This document shows positions 1 to 7,689 of a DNA stretch of 35,142 bases, one piece after another. Positions within the stretch are counted from its first letter, which is position 1, and every line of letters begins with the position of its first letter. The DNA comes from UBA685 sp002299005 (lineage in GTDB: Bacteria > Pseudomonadota > Alphaproteobacteria > Puniceispirillales > Puniceispirillaceae). The DNA is taken from NCBI GenBank assembly GCA_963966775.1, contig CAXAAH010000016.1, forward strand, positions 1-35,142, written 5' to 3'. The translations under genes were made by a program, and so were the position numbers. The notes beneath the pieces are model-generated. The model had not been told where the DNA came from. It saw only the letters and a list, made by a program, of their open reading frames with translations, and searched no databases.

Positions 1-1722
1 TGATTCACAGAAATTCTGCATGCCAAAATCAATTGGCTTATCATGCGCCATTGGCATTGTCGTCGTCACCACACCTGATTTCAGGCGCGGGCCCAAATAA
101 GGATGCATGATAACCTCACCAATACGGCTGACCTCACCAAGACCACTGAGCAATAATAAAGGCGGTTGCAGCACATCGCCATCCATGACCGTATGCGCTT
201 TTGCCTCATAGCCGAGATGCCTGATTTGTGCGGCGATAACACCGCCAAGTAAGGAAAACCGCAAATAAGCGCGCATTGATTGGGCAACCGAAATCCAATC
301 ATCACCAGACGCGCCTTCCATAGTCTCAAACCCTTGGTCAATCACCATCGAGATGGCGTTATCATGCGGCGGTTCAACCTCTTCACCTCTGGCATTATGC
401 GAATACCATGTCCAGTCAGGACAACGCGAGAGACCGACCGCATCAACACCCAAAAAATAGCTAGCAGCCTTAATCAAATCAGCGTTCCGAGCCTTGCTTG
501 CCTCATCCACATCAGGGCTAGGAGGCACCTCAGCCACCCCATCTTGCAGTAGGACAAAGGCCCCAAGCGCGCGTCTTTGTGCAAAGGCGGTTGGCGATTT
601 GCGGGCATAATAGCCACCTGTCGCATTTTTCTGATTTGCCTCGCCCATATCGCCAAACTGCGCTCTGGCAAACATATCTGTGCGCTTTGGCACACGCGGA
701 ATATTTGCCTCATCAATATAGGTGGTCGGTGTATCGACACGCTTTAATGTCTCAAGCGGCATCGGGCTATCTTTATAGTCTCTTTTACGGAACGGGTCTT
801 TATTACCAGCGTTCTTGGCACTATGGCGACCAAGGCGCCAATTAAAGCCAGATAGATCTGATTGCGGCTGTTCTGCCAGCGGTGCCAGCGGCAAATCAGT
901 CTCCATCTGCATCGTGGTTGTCACCACACTCATCCCAAAGCGGCGCCCAAACCACGGCGCTTCTATCTCATCACCTTCTGGCCCACGAGACATATCAGGG
1001 ACAGCCACCCCGCTCGCCACAGCCGCGCGTTTCAGGCAAATATCAGAGGCGGCCATCGTATGAGCCTTGGCATCATAGCCAAGCAAGCGGATATAATTCG
1101 CAATCACAATCGCTGTCTCAGCCGATAGCAAACAGGCACGGTGCGCTTGTGCATCACTCAGCCAATCAGCCCCTGCCTCCCCCTCATAAGGGTCGCGGCG
1201 ATACTCATAAATAAAGGTGAGCGCATGGTCATGATGAAGCACATTTCGCTCAGGCGATTCGACCGAATCTTTCAAATCCGCCATGATCATATCAATACCA
1301 GCCGCCAGCGTCTTGGTCTGGCGTGAGCGCAACATATCTGTCAGCCCATCCACATCTTGATTGCGGGTTGGCTTATCCAGAAAATCGGCCGCTTTTATCT
1401 GCCCCACACCCACCAAAGCCGCATCACAAAAATAGCCAAACGCCTTTAGGTGATTGGCGCGTTCTTGCAAATCATCAGGCATGTCTGCCTGTGCCTTATT
1501 GATCAAGCCATCACGAATAGCATCAAGCATCGCTTGGTGATCTGCCATCGCATTGACGATATTATCAGGCATTAACGGGCGATGAAATGACAGCGCCTCA
1601 AAAGGCGATAGCCCTGCCACATCATAGCTGTTATCGCGGCCAAGTCTCTTGAGACGGTGCAGCGGGTATAGCCCCTCATGCACAGGCCGTGATTTGCTTG
1701 AAAAGAACCTGTTCGTTTGCAT
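1..1722 (-). CDS. Reductive dehalogenase-like cobalamin/Fe-S protein, C-terminus cut off by window edge
   Basis: An open frame runs from ATG at 1722 to the window edge, 574 codons with no stop. The end of the visible part carries the reductive dehalogenase signature: GLGEVSRIGE (about residues 527-536), HPYLGPR (540-546), VVTTTMPM (551-558), DKPIDFG (561-567) and FC (571-572), where the first 4Fe-4S Cys cluster of this family begins. The two ferredoxin-type clusters would lie in the missing C-terminus. There is no Tat signal, so the protein is probably cytoplasmic like the catabolic, oxygen-tolerant NpRdhA type rather than the respiratory membrane type. Blocks in residues 91-280 recur at 417-567, matching the vestigial plus functional cobalamin-binding halves known in NpRdhA. 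Tyr440 and Lys508 are my candidates for the catalytic Tyr/Lys pair. Substrate is probably a halogenated aromatic, by family inference only. QueG is a relative, but the DKPIDFG-FC context and length fit RdhA better. Confidence 0.8.
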   Translation of the reverse strand, partial: MQTNRFFSSKSRPVHEGLYPLHRLKRLGRDNSYDVAGLSPFEALSFHRPLMPDNIVNAMADHQAMLDAIRDGLINKAQADMPDDLQERANHLKAFGYFCDAALVGVGQIKAADFLDKPTRNQDVDGLTDMLRSRQTKTLAAGIDMIMADLKDSVESPERNVLHHDHALTFIYEYRRDPYEGEAGADWLSDAQAHRACLLSAETAIVIANYIRLLGYDAKAHTMAASDICLKRAAVASGVAVPDMSRGPEGDEIEAPWFGRRFGMSVVTTTMQMETDLPLAPLAEQPQSDLSGFNWRLGRHSAKNAGNKDPFRKRDYKDSPMPLETLKRVDTPTTYIDEANIPRVPKRTDMFARAQFGDMGEANQKNATGGYYARKSPTAFAQRRALGAFVLLQDGVAEVPPSPDVDEASKARNADLIKAASYFLGVDAVGLSRCPDWTWYSHNARGEEVEPPHDNAISMVIDQGFETMEGASGDDWISVAQSMRAYLRFSLLGGVIAAQIRHLGYEAKAHTVMDGDVLQPPLLLLSGLGEVSRIGEVIMHPYLGPRLKSGVVTTTMPMAHDKPIDFGMQNFCES

Positions 1723-1787
1723 AAAACTCTCTTAATCAGTGACCTTAAAACATACTCTCATGAGGATAGAGCGCGCGCACGAAAAAT

Positions 1788-2075
1788 CTAATGTTTACGC
1801 AACTCATAAATGCGAATAGCGGTAATAAACGGGTTGCCTGAGGCGATTTTAGTGGCCTCTTCCATCGTCTCAGCCTCAATCACAGAATAGCCTGTCAGGC
1901 AGTTTTCATCCCAGCCAAGCTCAGCCACCCCGTCGCTTGTTACTTCTTGGCCACCCATAAAGCCGCCCATATCAACCGTGCAAGATTTTGTGTCAGCAAA
2001 CCATTGGTTCCATTTTTCCATCACCTCAGGCGATGGTTTTTTAAACCCAACATGCAGAAGCATAAATTGTTTCAT
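1788..2075 (-). CDS. YCII-related (DGPF-type) small protein
   Basis: A 95-residue protein of the YCII/DGPF alpha-beta barrel family. It begins with the family pattern MKQFMLLHVG, has a central GGFMGGQE and SDGVAEL stretch, and ends with a helix-strand containing EAETMEEATKIA and NPF. The family fold resembles ferredoxin-like dimers such as muconolactone isomerase; biochemical roles are mostly unknown. The start is supported by AAAGGAA about 8 bases upstream of ATG at 2075. It is transcribed towards the reductive dehalogenase-like gene, 65 bases away on the same strand, so the two may be co-transcribed. It is divergent from the HIT gene. Family assignment is good, function unknown. Confidence 0.75.
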   Translation of the reverse strand: MKQFMLLHVGFKKPSPEVMEKWNQWFADTKSCTVDMGGFMGGQEVTSDGVAELGWDENCLTGYSVIEAETMEEATKIASGNPFITAIRIYELRKH

Positions 2076-2105
2076 TTTAGCCGTTCCTTTATTTTTATAA
2101 TACCT

Positions 2106-2135
2106 TTGGCTACTATGATGCCAGCAATGTTATAG
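2106..2135 (+). promoter_or_regulatory. Putative promoter of the HIT gene
   Basis: TTGGCT at 2106-2111 and TTATAG at 2130-2135 are separated by 18 bases, a plausible sigma-70-type pair placed about 34 bases before the HIT start at 2169. It lies in the short divergent gap between the YCII and HIT genes. Seen by eye only. Confidence 0.3.
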
Positions 2136-2168
2136 TGCAAGGCACTAAGCAGATTTGAGAGTATCCCT

Positions 2169-2624
2169 ATGAGCCATTTCACCATCGATCCCCTTATCGC
2201 TTCGACCTCATGGTCGCTCTGCCAGATGGATGATTTTGAGGTCCGCCTTGTCAATGATGCGCGTTATCACTGGCTGTTATTAATCCCCCGCCTTCAAGGT
2301 ATCACAGAGTTGCATGACCTTAGCCCCGCCATGCGCCACCAAATGATGGAGCTTGCCACCTCAATAGGCGAAATTCTCTCAACTAAAACAAACGCTGATA
2401 AAATGAACATTGCGACAATTGGGAATATTGTGCCTGCCATGCATTTGCATATAATCGCGCGTCACAAGACAGATAGCGCTTGGCCAAATCCTGTATGGGG
2501 GCACGGCGCGCCTGTGCCAATGGATGAGGCCGCCGCCTTGCAAAAACAAACGGAAACAAAAAGCTGGCTTGACCCTGTCTTGTCTGGTGGTACGGCGCCT
2601 CATAGCGATAATAAAGAAGAGTAA
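2169..2624 (+). CDS. HIT domain protein
   Basis: A 151-residue histidine-triad superfamily protein, probably a nucleotide hydrolase or transferase acting on a nucleoside phosphate ester. The triad region reads MHLHIIAR (residues 91-98) with His92 and His94, the latter at the nucleophile position. The third His of the classical H-x-H-x-H triad is Ile, which is usual in this proteobacterial subfamily. A typical subfamily element, AWPNPVWG, follows the triad. It is first of a plus-strand run and its stop codon lies 5 bases before the small membrane protein gene, whose RBS overlaps the end of this gene. Substrate cannot be told. Confidence 0.85.
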   Translation: MSHFTIDPLIASTSWSLCQMDDFEVRLVNDARYHWLLLIPRLQGITELHDLSPAMRHQMMELATSIGEILSTKTNADKMNIATIGNIVPAMHLHIIARHKTDSAWPNPVWGHGAPVPMDEAAALQKQTETKSWLDPVLSGGTAPHSDNKEE

Positions 2625-2629
2625 AAAAG

Positions 2630-2839
2630 ATGGCCATTTTGCGTGTTATATTACTGAGTTTTAATTGGCTAGTGATTGCCCTTGGCGAGATATTATTGCT
2701 CACCGCGGGCCTAATTTCACCTGGCCATGATAAGGGGCGCCTTATTCCCATCGCCTTTTTTGTCATTATTCTGCCCGTTATTGGCTATGGCATTCATCGC
2801 CTTATCATCTGGCTAATGACGCCAAAATCAAGCCATTAA
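2630..2839 (+). CDS. Small two-helix membrane protein, unknown function
   Basis: A 69-residue hydrophobic protein. Two membrane segments are visible, roughly residues 5-27 and 39-63, separated by a polar turn with SPGHDKGR. A purine-rich RBS (AAGAAGAG) overlaps the end of the HIT gene 5 bases upstream, and the next gene starts 4 bases after the stop, so the three genes look translationally linked. I do not recognise the family. The real membrane pattern, tight spacing and RBS argue that it is expressed rather than a chance frame. Confidence 0.65.
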   Translation: MAILRVILLSFNWLVIALGEILLLTAGLISPGHDKGRLIPIAFFVIILPVIGYGIHRLIIWLMTPKSSH

Positions 2840-2843
2840 ACAA

Positions 2844-4037
2844 ATGCCTAAGCCTCTTACCTATGACGTTGCGATTATCGGCGCTGGCGCTGCGGGCCTA
2901 TTTTGTGCCAGCCAAGCCGCCGCAAAAAACAAGCAGGTCGCGCTGATTGATCATCGCACAAAGGTCGCAGAAAAAATCCGTATCTCAGGCGGCGGCCGTT
3001 GTAATTTCACCAATTACTATGCCGGGCCAGAGACCTTTTTATCGCAAAATCCGCATTTCCCAAAATCAGCGCTCGCCGGCTATAGCCCCTATGATTTCAT
3101 CGATTTGGTTGAACGCTATAACATCCCCTATCATGAGAAAAAGCTCGGCCAATTATTCTGTGATCATAGCGCCCAAGATATCATTGATATGTTGCTCCAA
3201 GAATGTGCGCGCACCGGTGTTGAAACCCATTTTGGCAAAGAGGTTCACAGCGTTGCCAAAAAGGGCGCGCGCTTTATCATCGCGACAAACGCCGGCACGA
3301 TTGAAGCTGACAAGCTGGTTATCGCAACTGGCGGCCTGTCTATTCCCAAGATTGGAGCCACTGGTTTTGGCTATGATATTGCGCGGCAATTTGGGCTGAA
3401 TATTATTGAGCCACGCGCCGCCCTTGTCCCTTTAACTTTCACAGATCGCCTCAAAGCCTATTGCGCAGAGCTAGCCGGCTTGTCCGTTGAGGCAGATGTG
3501 CGCTTTGGCAAAACGCTTTTCTCCGAAGGCTTACTCTTCACCCATCGCGGCCTCTCAGGGCCTTCAATTTTGCAGATATCTTCCTATTGGCAAGAAGGCC
3601 AAGCGGTGAGTGTCAATCTTGCGCCAAGCTATGATGTGTCTGATTATTTGCGCAGTCAAAAGAAAGACGCACCCCGCACAGACTTGCTCCAAGCCCTTTC
3701 ACGCCTTGTGCCAAAACGTCTGGCAGGACAAATCTGCGAGGGCGCAGAAATCACAGGCAGGCTTGCTGATCTCAGTGATAAAAAACTAGACCACATCGCC
3801 AGCCTCACCAATGGCTGGGAGATGATACCGGCGGGTACCGAAGGGTATCGGACAGCCGAGGTGACAATTGGCGGCGTTGATACAGATGAGCTTTCCTCAA
3901 AAGATATGCAGGCCAAAAAATGTGACGGTCTCTATTTCATTGGCGAGGTGATGGATGTGACAGGCCATTTAGGCGGCCATAATTTCCAATGGGCATGGGC
4001 CTCTGCTTTTGCCATGGCCGCCAGCTTAGAGGCATAG
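2844..4037 (+). CDS. TIGR00275/HI0933-type FAD-dependent oxidoreductase
   Basis: A 397-residue flavoprotein of the HI0933/YhiN (TIGR00275, BaiN-like) family. The N-terminal dinucleotide-binding motif IGAGAAGLF is at residues 12-20. The family-specific ISGGGRCNFTN is at 47-57, TGGLS(I)PK follows in the middle, and the C-terminal GEVMDVTGHLGGHNFQWA is at about 367-384. Length is normal for the family. Members bind FAD; the reaction is not established for most, although a related clostridial protein (BaiN) acts in bile-acid dehydroxylation, which need not apply here. It directly follows the small membrane protein gene. Family assignment is firm, substrate unknown. Confidence 0.9.
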   Translation: MPKPLTYDVAIIGAGAAGLFCASQAAAKNKQVALIDHRTKVAEKIRISGGGRCNFTNYYAGPETFLSQNPHFPKSALAGYSPYDFIDLVERYNIPYHEKKLGQLFCDHSAQDIIDMLLQECARTGVETHFGKEVHSVAKKGARFIIATNAGTIEADKLVIATGGLSIPKIGATGFGYDIARQFGLNIIEPRAALVPLTFTDRLKAYCAELAGLSVEADVRFGKTLFSEGLLFTHRGLSGPSILQISSYWQEGQAVSVNLAPSYDVSDYLRSQKKDAPRTDLLQALSRLVPKRLAGQICEGAEITGRLADLSDKKLDHIASLTNGWEMIPAGTEGYRTAEVTIGGVDTDELSSKDMQAKKCDGLYFIGEVMDVTGHLGGHNFQWAWASAFAMAASLEA

Positions 4038-4142
4038 AGCCCCACATATATCAGATCCCGATAGTCATGAAGATGCGTAAAACGGTTATTTGTCAGCGAC
4101 ACCATCTTGCCATCTAGCCACGCAAACCCTAAAGATAGAGCC

Positions 4143-4910
4143 ATGGAAATTGTTGTCATCTCATTACCGTCAGCTAGCGCGCGCCGTGAGCGTCTCGCCG
4201 CCAATCTTGCGAGCCACGGCCTATCTTGCCATTGGATAGACGCCGTCGATGCCAGAGGCTGGCAAGCAGATGAGGTCAGCCGCCACACCGATAGCACAAG
4301 CGTCATGCGCAACATGTCCTATTACCCAAACCCCGGCGCGATTGGCTGTCACCTCTCGCATATTAAGGCATGTGAATATCTGATAAATAGCGACGAGGAG
4401 GCTATCATCATCCTAGAAGATGATGTGTTGGCGAATGAGAAACTGCCAAAGCATATGGCGTGCCTATCAGATGCGATGGGGTGTTTGGACATTATCTTTT
4501 TATGTGATTCACGCGCCAACCGGCCCTCTGCCTTAATTGGCACGTCTGACAAGGGCCTAGAATTTCGGTTCAAGCGTTTTTCAAATATTGGGTCATTTGG
4601 CTATGTGATCAACCGCAAAGCGGCGCGCCATATCCTGAACAACCATGCAAAATTCGGCCTTGAAATCGATATGATGCTCAATAGATGGTGGCACTCAGGC
4701 TTATATATCGCCACCACCAATAGTGACCTTGTCGTCCATGAAGATATGGGCTCATCAATTGGCTATGATAATAAACAGCGCGCCACTAACCCTGTTCGCC
4801 GTATCACAACCACCCTTGTGCGAAGCTATTATTCGCTTGTCAAAAGACGGCGTTATAAAGCCCACCACAAAGCAATGAAAACCGCGTTTGAAAAGGCACG
4901 CCACTCATGA
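4143..4910 (+). CDS. Glycosyltransferase family 25 (LPS/LOS-type)
   Basis: A 255-residue GT25 protein, a family that adds sugars such as galactose to lipooligosaccharide or similar glycans. It opens with the typical strand and basic loop (MEIVVISLPS, then ARRERL), then GAIGCHLSH at residues 66-74 and the acidic ILEDDV at 90-95, a DXD-like metal and sugar-nucleotide site. I chose ATG at 4143 rather than the in-frame ATG at 4107 because the 12 extra residues are not part of the family pattern and AAAGATAGA lies before 4143. Its stop overlaps the nitroreductase start (ATGA), so the two are translationally coupled. Sugar donor and acceptor are unknown. It sits a few genes before the LPS-export genes, but a functional link is only suggestive. 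Confidence 0.85.
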   Translation: MEIVVISLPSASARRERLAANLASHGLSCHWIDAVDARGWQADEVSRHTDSTSVMRNMSYYPNPGAIGCHLSHIKACEYLINSDEEAIIILEDDVLANEKLPKHMACLSDAMGCLDIIFLCDSRANRPSALIGTSDKGLEFRFKRFSNIGSFGYVINRKAARHILNNHAKFGLEIDMMLNRWWHSGLYIATTNSDLVVHEDMGSSIGYDNKQRATNPVRRITTTLVRSYYSLVKRRRYKAHHKAMKTAFEKARHS

Positions 4911-5494
4911 CAAATGCTATCACTGATTTTTTGCAAATCCGCCGTTCAACCCTTATCAGTAAGATGACCTCAGAGCCTCTGCCAGAGGCTGATATTGAGA
5001 CGATATTGGCGTGCGGTGTGCGTGTGCCAGACCATGCGGTGCTTGGCCCTTGGCAGATACAAGTTATCCAAGGCGAGGGGCGGGCCTATCTTGGCACGCA
5101 TATTTTGCGCCCTGAATTTGCCGCCAATAACCAAGATGCGACGCCAGAAGGCCTTGCCTTTGAAGAAGAGCGCTTTCTTCGTGCAGGCGCGATTTTCGCT
5201 GTGCTATTCACTCCAAAAGAGCACCCAAAGATCCCTGAATGGGAAATGGTGTTATCCGCAGGGGCGGTGGCAATGAATATCACAACCGCCGCCCAAGCGC
5301 TTGGCTATGGCGCGCAATGGGTGACCGAATGGTATTCATATAATGACAAGATGCTAGCCGCTCTTGGCGGCACTGTTGGCAGTGATAAAATCGCTGGCTT
5401 TATCTATGTTGGCGAGAAATCAGAAGCCCCAACAGAGCGCCGCAGACCGCCGCGCGAAAATGTGATAGGCTTTTACACCCCGCCTGTGGCATAA
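4907..5494 (+). CDS. Nitroreductase family FMN-dependent oxidoreductase
   Basis: A 195-residue protein of the nitroreductase superfamily, closest in look to the YdjA-like single-domain subgroup. It begins with the family helix and IRRST (residues 11-15), has RVPDHAVLGPWQ (38-49) for FMN contacts, and a later AMNITTAAQALGYGAQW typical of the dimer core and flavin site. It would bind FMN and use NAD(P)H to reduce an unknown nitro compound, quinone or enone. It overlaps the GT25 gene by 4 bases. Family call is firm; no substrate can be inferred. Confidence 0.88.
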   Translation: MTNAITDFLQIRRSTLISKMTSEPLPEADIETILACGVRVPDHAVLGPWQIQVIQGEGRAYLGTHILRPEFAANNQDATPEGLAFEEERFLRAGAIFAVLFTPKEHPKIPEWEMVLSAGAVAMNITTAAQALGYGAQWVTEWYSYNDKMLAALGGTVGSDKIAGFIYVGEKSEAPTERRRPPRENVIGFYTPPVA

Positions 5495-5498
5495 TAGC

Positions 5499-5559
5499 CC
5501 CTTATGAATTAGTCGCGATACGCAAAGTGAACGCCGCAAAATATGCTTAATCATAAGGG
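5499..5559 (+). repeat. Inverted repeat before rnd
   Basis: Perfect 9-base arms CCCTTATGA (5499-5507) and TCATAAGGG (5551-5559) enclose 43 bases. A few more pairs can form inside the arms (TTAG with CTTAA, one bulge). The second arm ends 22 bases before the rnd start. In RNA it would make a long-looped stem between the nitroreductase stop and rnd. No U-run follows, so it is not a standard terminator. Confidence 0.4.
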
Positions 5560-5581
5560 CGGCGAGAGACGAGATGTTAAA

Positions 5582-6193
5582 ATGACCAACACACTTTATC
5601 ATGATGATTTGCCTGATGGGCTAGATCTCGGCAAATCTGTTGCCATTGATACAGAGACACTTGGCCTGAACCTCACAAGAGATAGGCTATGTGTTGTGCA
5701 ATTATCATCGGGGGATGGACATGCGCATTTGGTGCAAATCAAAGCTGATCAAGCTGATTGCCCCAACCTTAAGGCGCTTATCAGAGATGAGAGCATCGAG
5801 AAGCTGTTTCACTTTGGCCGCTTTGATATTGCCCAATTGCAAAAATTAGCGGGCGAGATGAGAGGCCCTGTTTTCTGTACGAAGATCGCCTCTAAATTAG
5901 TGCGCACCTATACTGACAGGCATGGGCTAGCTGAATTATGCCGCGAGCTTTTATCGGTCGAGCTCTCAAAACAGCAACAATCATCTGATTGGGGCAGAGA
6001 TACCCTCACCCAACAACAAATTGATTATGCCGCAAGTGACGTTTTGTATTTGCACCGCCTGAAAGATGAATTGCTTTCTCGCCTTGAACGTGAAGGCAGG
6101 CGCGGTGATGCCGAAGCATGCTTTGCCTATCTGCCCCATCGTGCCAAACTAGATTTGGCTGGCTTTGATGCGGTTGATATTTTTCACCATTAA
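5582..6193 (+). CDS. rnd: Ribonuclease D-type 3'-5' exonuclease
   Basis: A 204-residue DEDDy-family exoribonuclease, expected to trim tRNA and other RNA 3' ends. All catalytic residues are visible: Asp23 and Glu25 in AIDTETLGL, Asp82 in FHFGRFDIAQL, and Tyr149 with Asp153 in DYAASDVLYL. The protein stops after the exonuclease domain, with none of the HRDC domains of E. coli RNase D; this short form is the usual one in alphaproteobacteria. An in-frame ATG at 5543 would add 13 residues, but the family begins at MTNTLYHDDLPDG, so I chose 5582. It lies just upstream of lptCAB, a common alphaproteobacterial order. Confidence 0.9.
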   Translation: MTNTLYHDDLPDGLDLGKSVAIDTETLGLNLTRDRLCVVQLSSGDGHAHLVQIKADQADCPNLKALIRDESIEKLFHFGRFDIAQLQKLAGEMRGPVFCTKIASKLVRTYTDRHGLAELCRELLSVELSKQQQSSDWGRDTLTQQQIDYAASDVLYLHRLKDELLSRLEREGRRGDAEACFAYLPHRAKLDLAGFDAVDIFHH

Positions 6194-6250
6194 TAAACGG
6201 CCTAACCACCCGCCTATTCTGAGATATCACAAAGATAACGAGCTGATACA

Positions 6251-6898
6251 GTGTCTGAAAAACAAACTCAAAAAGCCGCTATTTTCGCGCCGAAGGTTAA
6301 ATTGGCGCCAAATAGAGACGGACGCTCTTTTCGCCCCTCTTTCGTGATCGGCGGCTTTGCGGCCGCCATCTCTGCTTTATTGGTTATCTGGGTGCTATTC
6401 TTCCAATCAGATAATAATATTGAGATTGAACTTAACACGATAAGCACCACCCAAGAAGGGCGTCTTGAACTGCAAGGCCTAACCTATAGGGGGCAGACGC
6501 AAAGCGGTGATGATTACGTGCTTAACGCGCAAAAAGCGTCAGAAGATGCCAGCAATGCAAACCTTGTAAACTTGACCATCATTGATGGCGAACTTACCAA
6601 TCAAGAAAATGGCGCGGTGACCCTATCATCGAATAAGGGACAGTTTGATCAGGTGGCAAATTATGTCAGCCTCACAGGCGATGTTGTCATTACCCAGAGC
6701 GCACGCCAGGTTATTTTCAACACACACCACCTCACAGGCGATCTTAATCAAGGTCAATTTGAGGCACCAGAGCATGTCTTAGTCACCAGCCCAACAGCGC
6801 AGATCACAGCAGAAGCGATGAGCGTGAGGGACTTTGGGGACAAGGTCATCTTTAAGGGACAAAGTAAGGCAATTATTGGAGAGGATGATAAATCATGA
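6251..6898 (+). CDS. lptC: LPS export protein LptC
   Basis: A 215-residue bitopic inner-membrane protein of the LPS transport bridge, starting at GTG (6251). One membrane segment is at about residues 31-51 (FVIGGFAAAISALLVIWVLFF), followed by a periplasmic beta-jellyroll region with alternating patterns such as GRLELQGLTYRG. LptC links the LptB2FG transporter to periplasmic LptA. The stop overlaps the lptA start by 4 bases (ATGA), giving a coupled lptC-lptA unit. Assignment rests on topology, size and position before lptA and lptB, since LptC sequences diverge strongly. Confidence 0.85.
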   Translation: MSEKQTQKAAIFAPKVKLAPNRDGRSFRPSFVIGGFAAAISALLVIWVLFFQSDNNIEIELNTISTTQEGRLELQGLTYRGQTQSGDDYVLNAQKASEDASNANLVNLTIIDGELTNQENGAVTLSSNKGQFDQVANYVSLTGDVVITQSARQVIFNTHHLTGDLNQGQFEAPEHVLVTSPTAQITAEAMSVRDFGDKVIFKGQSKAIIGEDDKS

Positions 6899-7650
6899 GA
6901 CAGATGATACGCGGCGCATTAATGATGGGCGTGCTTGCTGCCTTTAGTTTGGGTGCTTCGGCAAATCAGCTTGAAATATCAGCTTCTAGGGAATTGGTAT
7001 GGGATCAGACCAAAGGCCTTTATGAGGCAAATGGCGATGCCAAAGCGGTGAGAGGCACACAAGCGATATCAGCTGATATCCTAACCGCCTTTTATGAGAC
7101 CGCGTCCGATAATCAAGATGTCACGCGCGTCATCGCCACCAATAATGTCTCATTCAGTGACGCTGACCTCAGCGGTACTGGCACGCGCCTTGATTATAAT
7201 GTCATTGAAAATTTCTATGAATTAGAAGGCCCGAACGCCCGCATCATCTCAAAAGATGGCAATGCACAAGCAGAAAACCGCCTCACCTTTGATAGAGCGA
7301 ACGGCATCATCATTGCCGATGATGAGGGGGAGATCACCTTGCAAGATGGCCGCCTATTAAAAGGCGATTATATCGAAATCACCCTGAGCGAAACCGAAGA
7401 AATTGAGACAGTAAATGCACGTGGCAATGTCTATGTGCGCCAGCAAGATGGCAAGGAAGCCTTTAGCCAAGAAGGCACTTATGATGCCCAAACAGGCAAA
7501 GCCTTGCTAACAGGGACGGTAAAAATTATCGATGGCGAGAGCGTTTTAAATGGACAAAAGGCCGAAATTGATTTTAATAAAGGAATCAGTAAGTTAATTG
7601 CCGGCGAAGGTAGCGGGCGCGTTTCGGGTATTCTTACCACCTCAGAATAG
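6895..7650 (+). CDS. lptA: LPS export protein LptA (OstA-like)
   Basis: A 251-residue periplasmic protein that carries LPS from LptC to the outer-membrane LptDE. A signal peptide is evident: basic MRQMIR, hydrophobic core, and likely cleavage after ASA at residue 23. The mature part is the OstA-like jellyroll with recurrent elements such as YEANGDAKAVRG, VSFSDADLSGTGTRLDY, ARGNVYVRQ and LLTGTVKIIDGESVLNGQ. The start codon lies within the end of lptC. It is somewhat longer than E. coli LptA (185 residues), as is common in alphaproteobacteria. Confidence 0.9.
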   Translation: MRQMIRGALMMGVLAAFSLGASANQLEISASRELVWDQTKGLYEANGDAKAVRGTQAISADILTAFYETASDNQDVTRVIATNNVSFSDADLSGTGTRLDYNVIENFYELEGPNARIISKDGNAQAENRLTFDRANGIIIADDEGEITLQDGRLLKGDYIEITLSETEEIETVNARGNVYVRQQDGKEAFSQEGTYDAQTGKALLTGTVKIIDGESVLNGQKAEIDFNKGISKLIAGEGSGRVSGILTTSE

Positions 7651-7689
7651 CGGCGCATGACGGCAAAAATTATCAATAACTAAGGTCAC

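Noticed and set aside
280..1326. Several plus-strand frames of 60-110 codons over the left end
   Set aside because: They lie antisense to the continuous 574-codon dehalogenase-like frame and show no family features.
1..1722. Epoxyqueuosine reductase (QueG) for the left-end gene
   Set aside because: QueG is shorter, lacks the duplicated N-terminal half, and does not have the DKPIDFG-FC context.
3932..4315. Minus-strand 127-codon frame across the flavoprotein-GT25 gap
   Set aside because: It overlaps two well-supported genes on the other strand, has no RBS, and I recognise no family; the middle part reads protein-like but only over about 40 residues.
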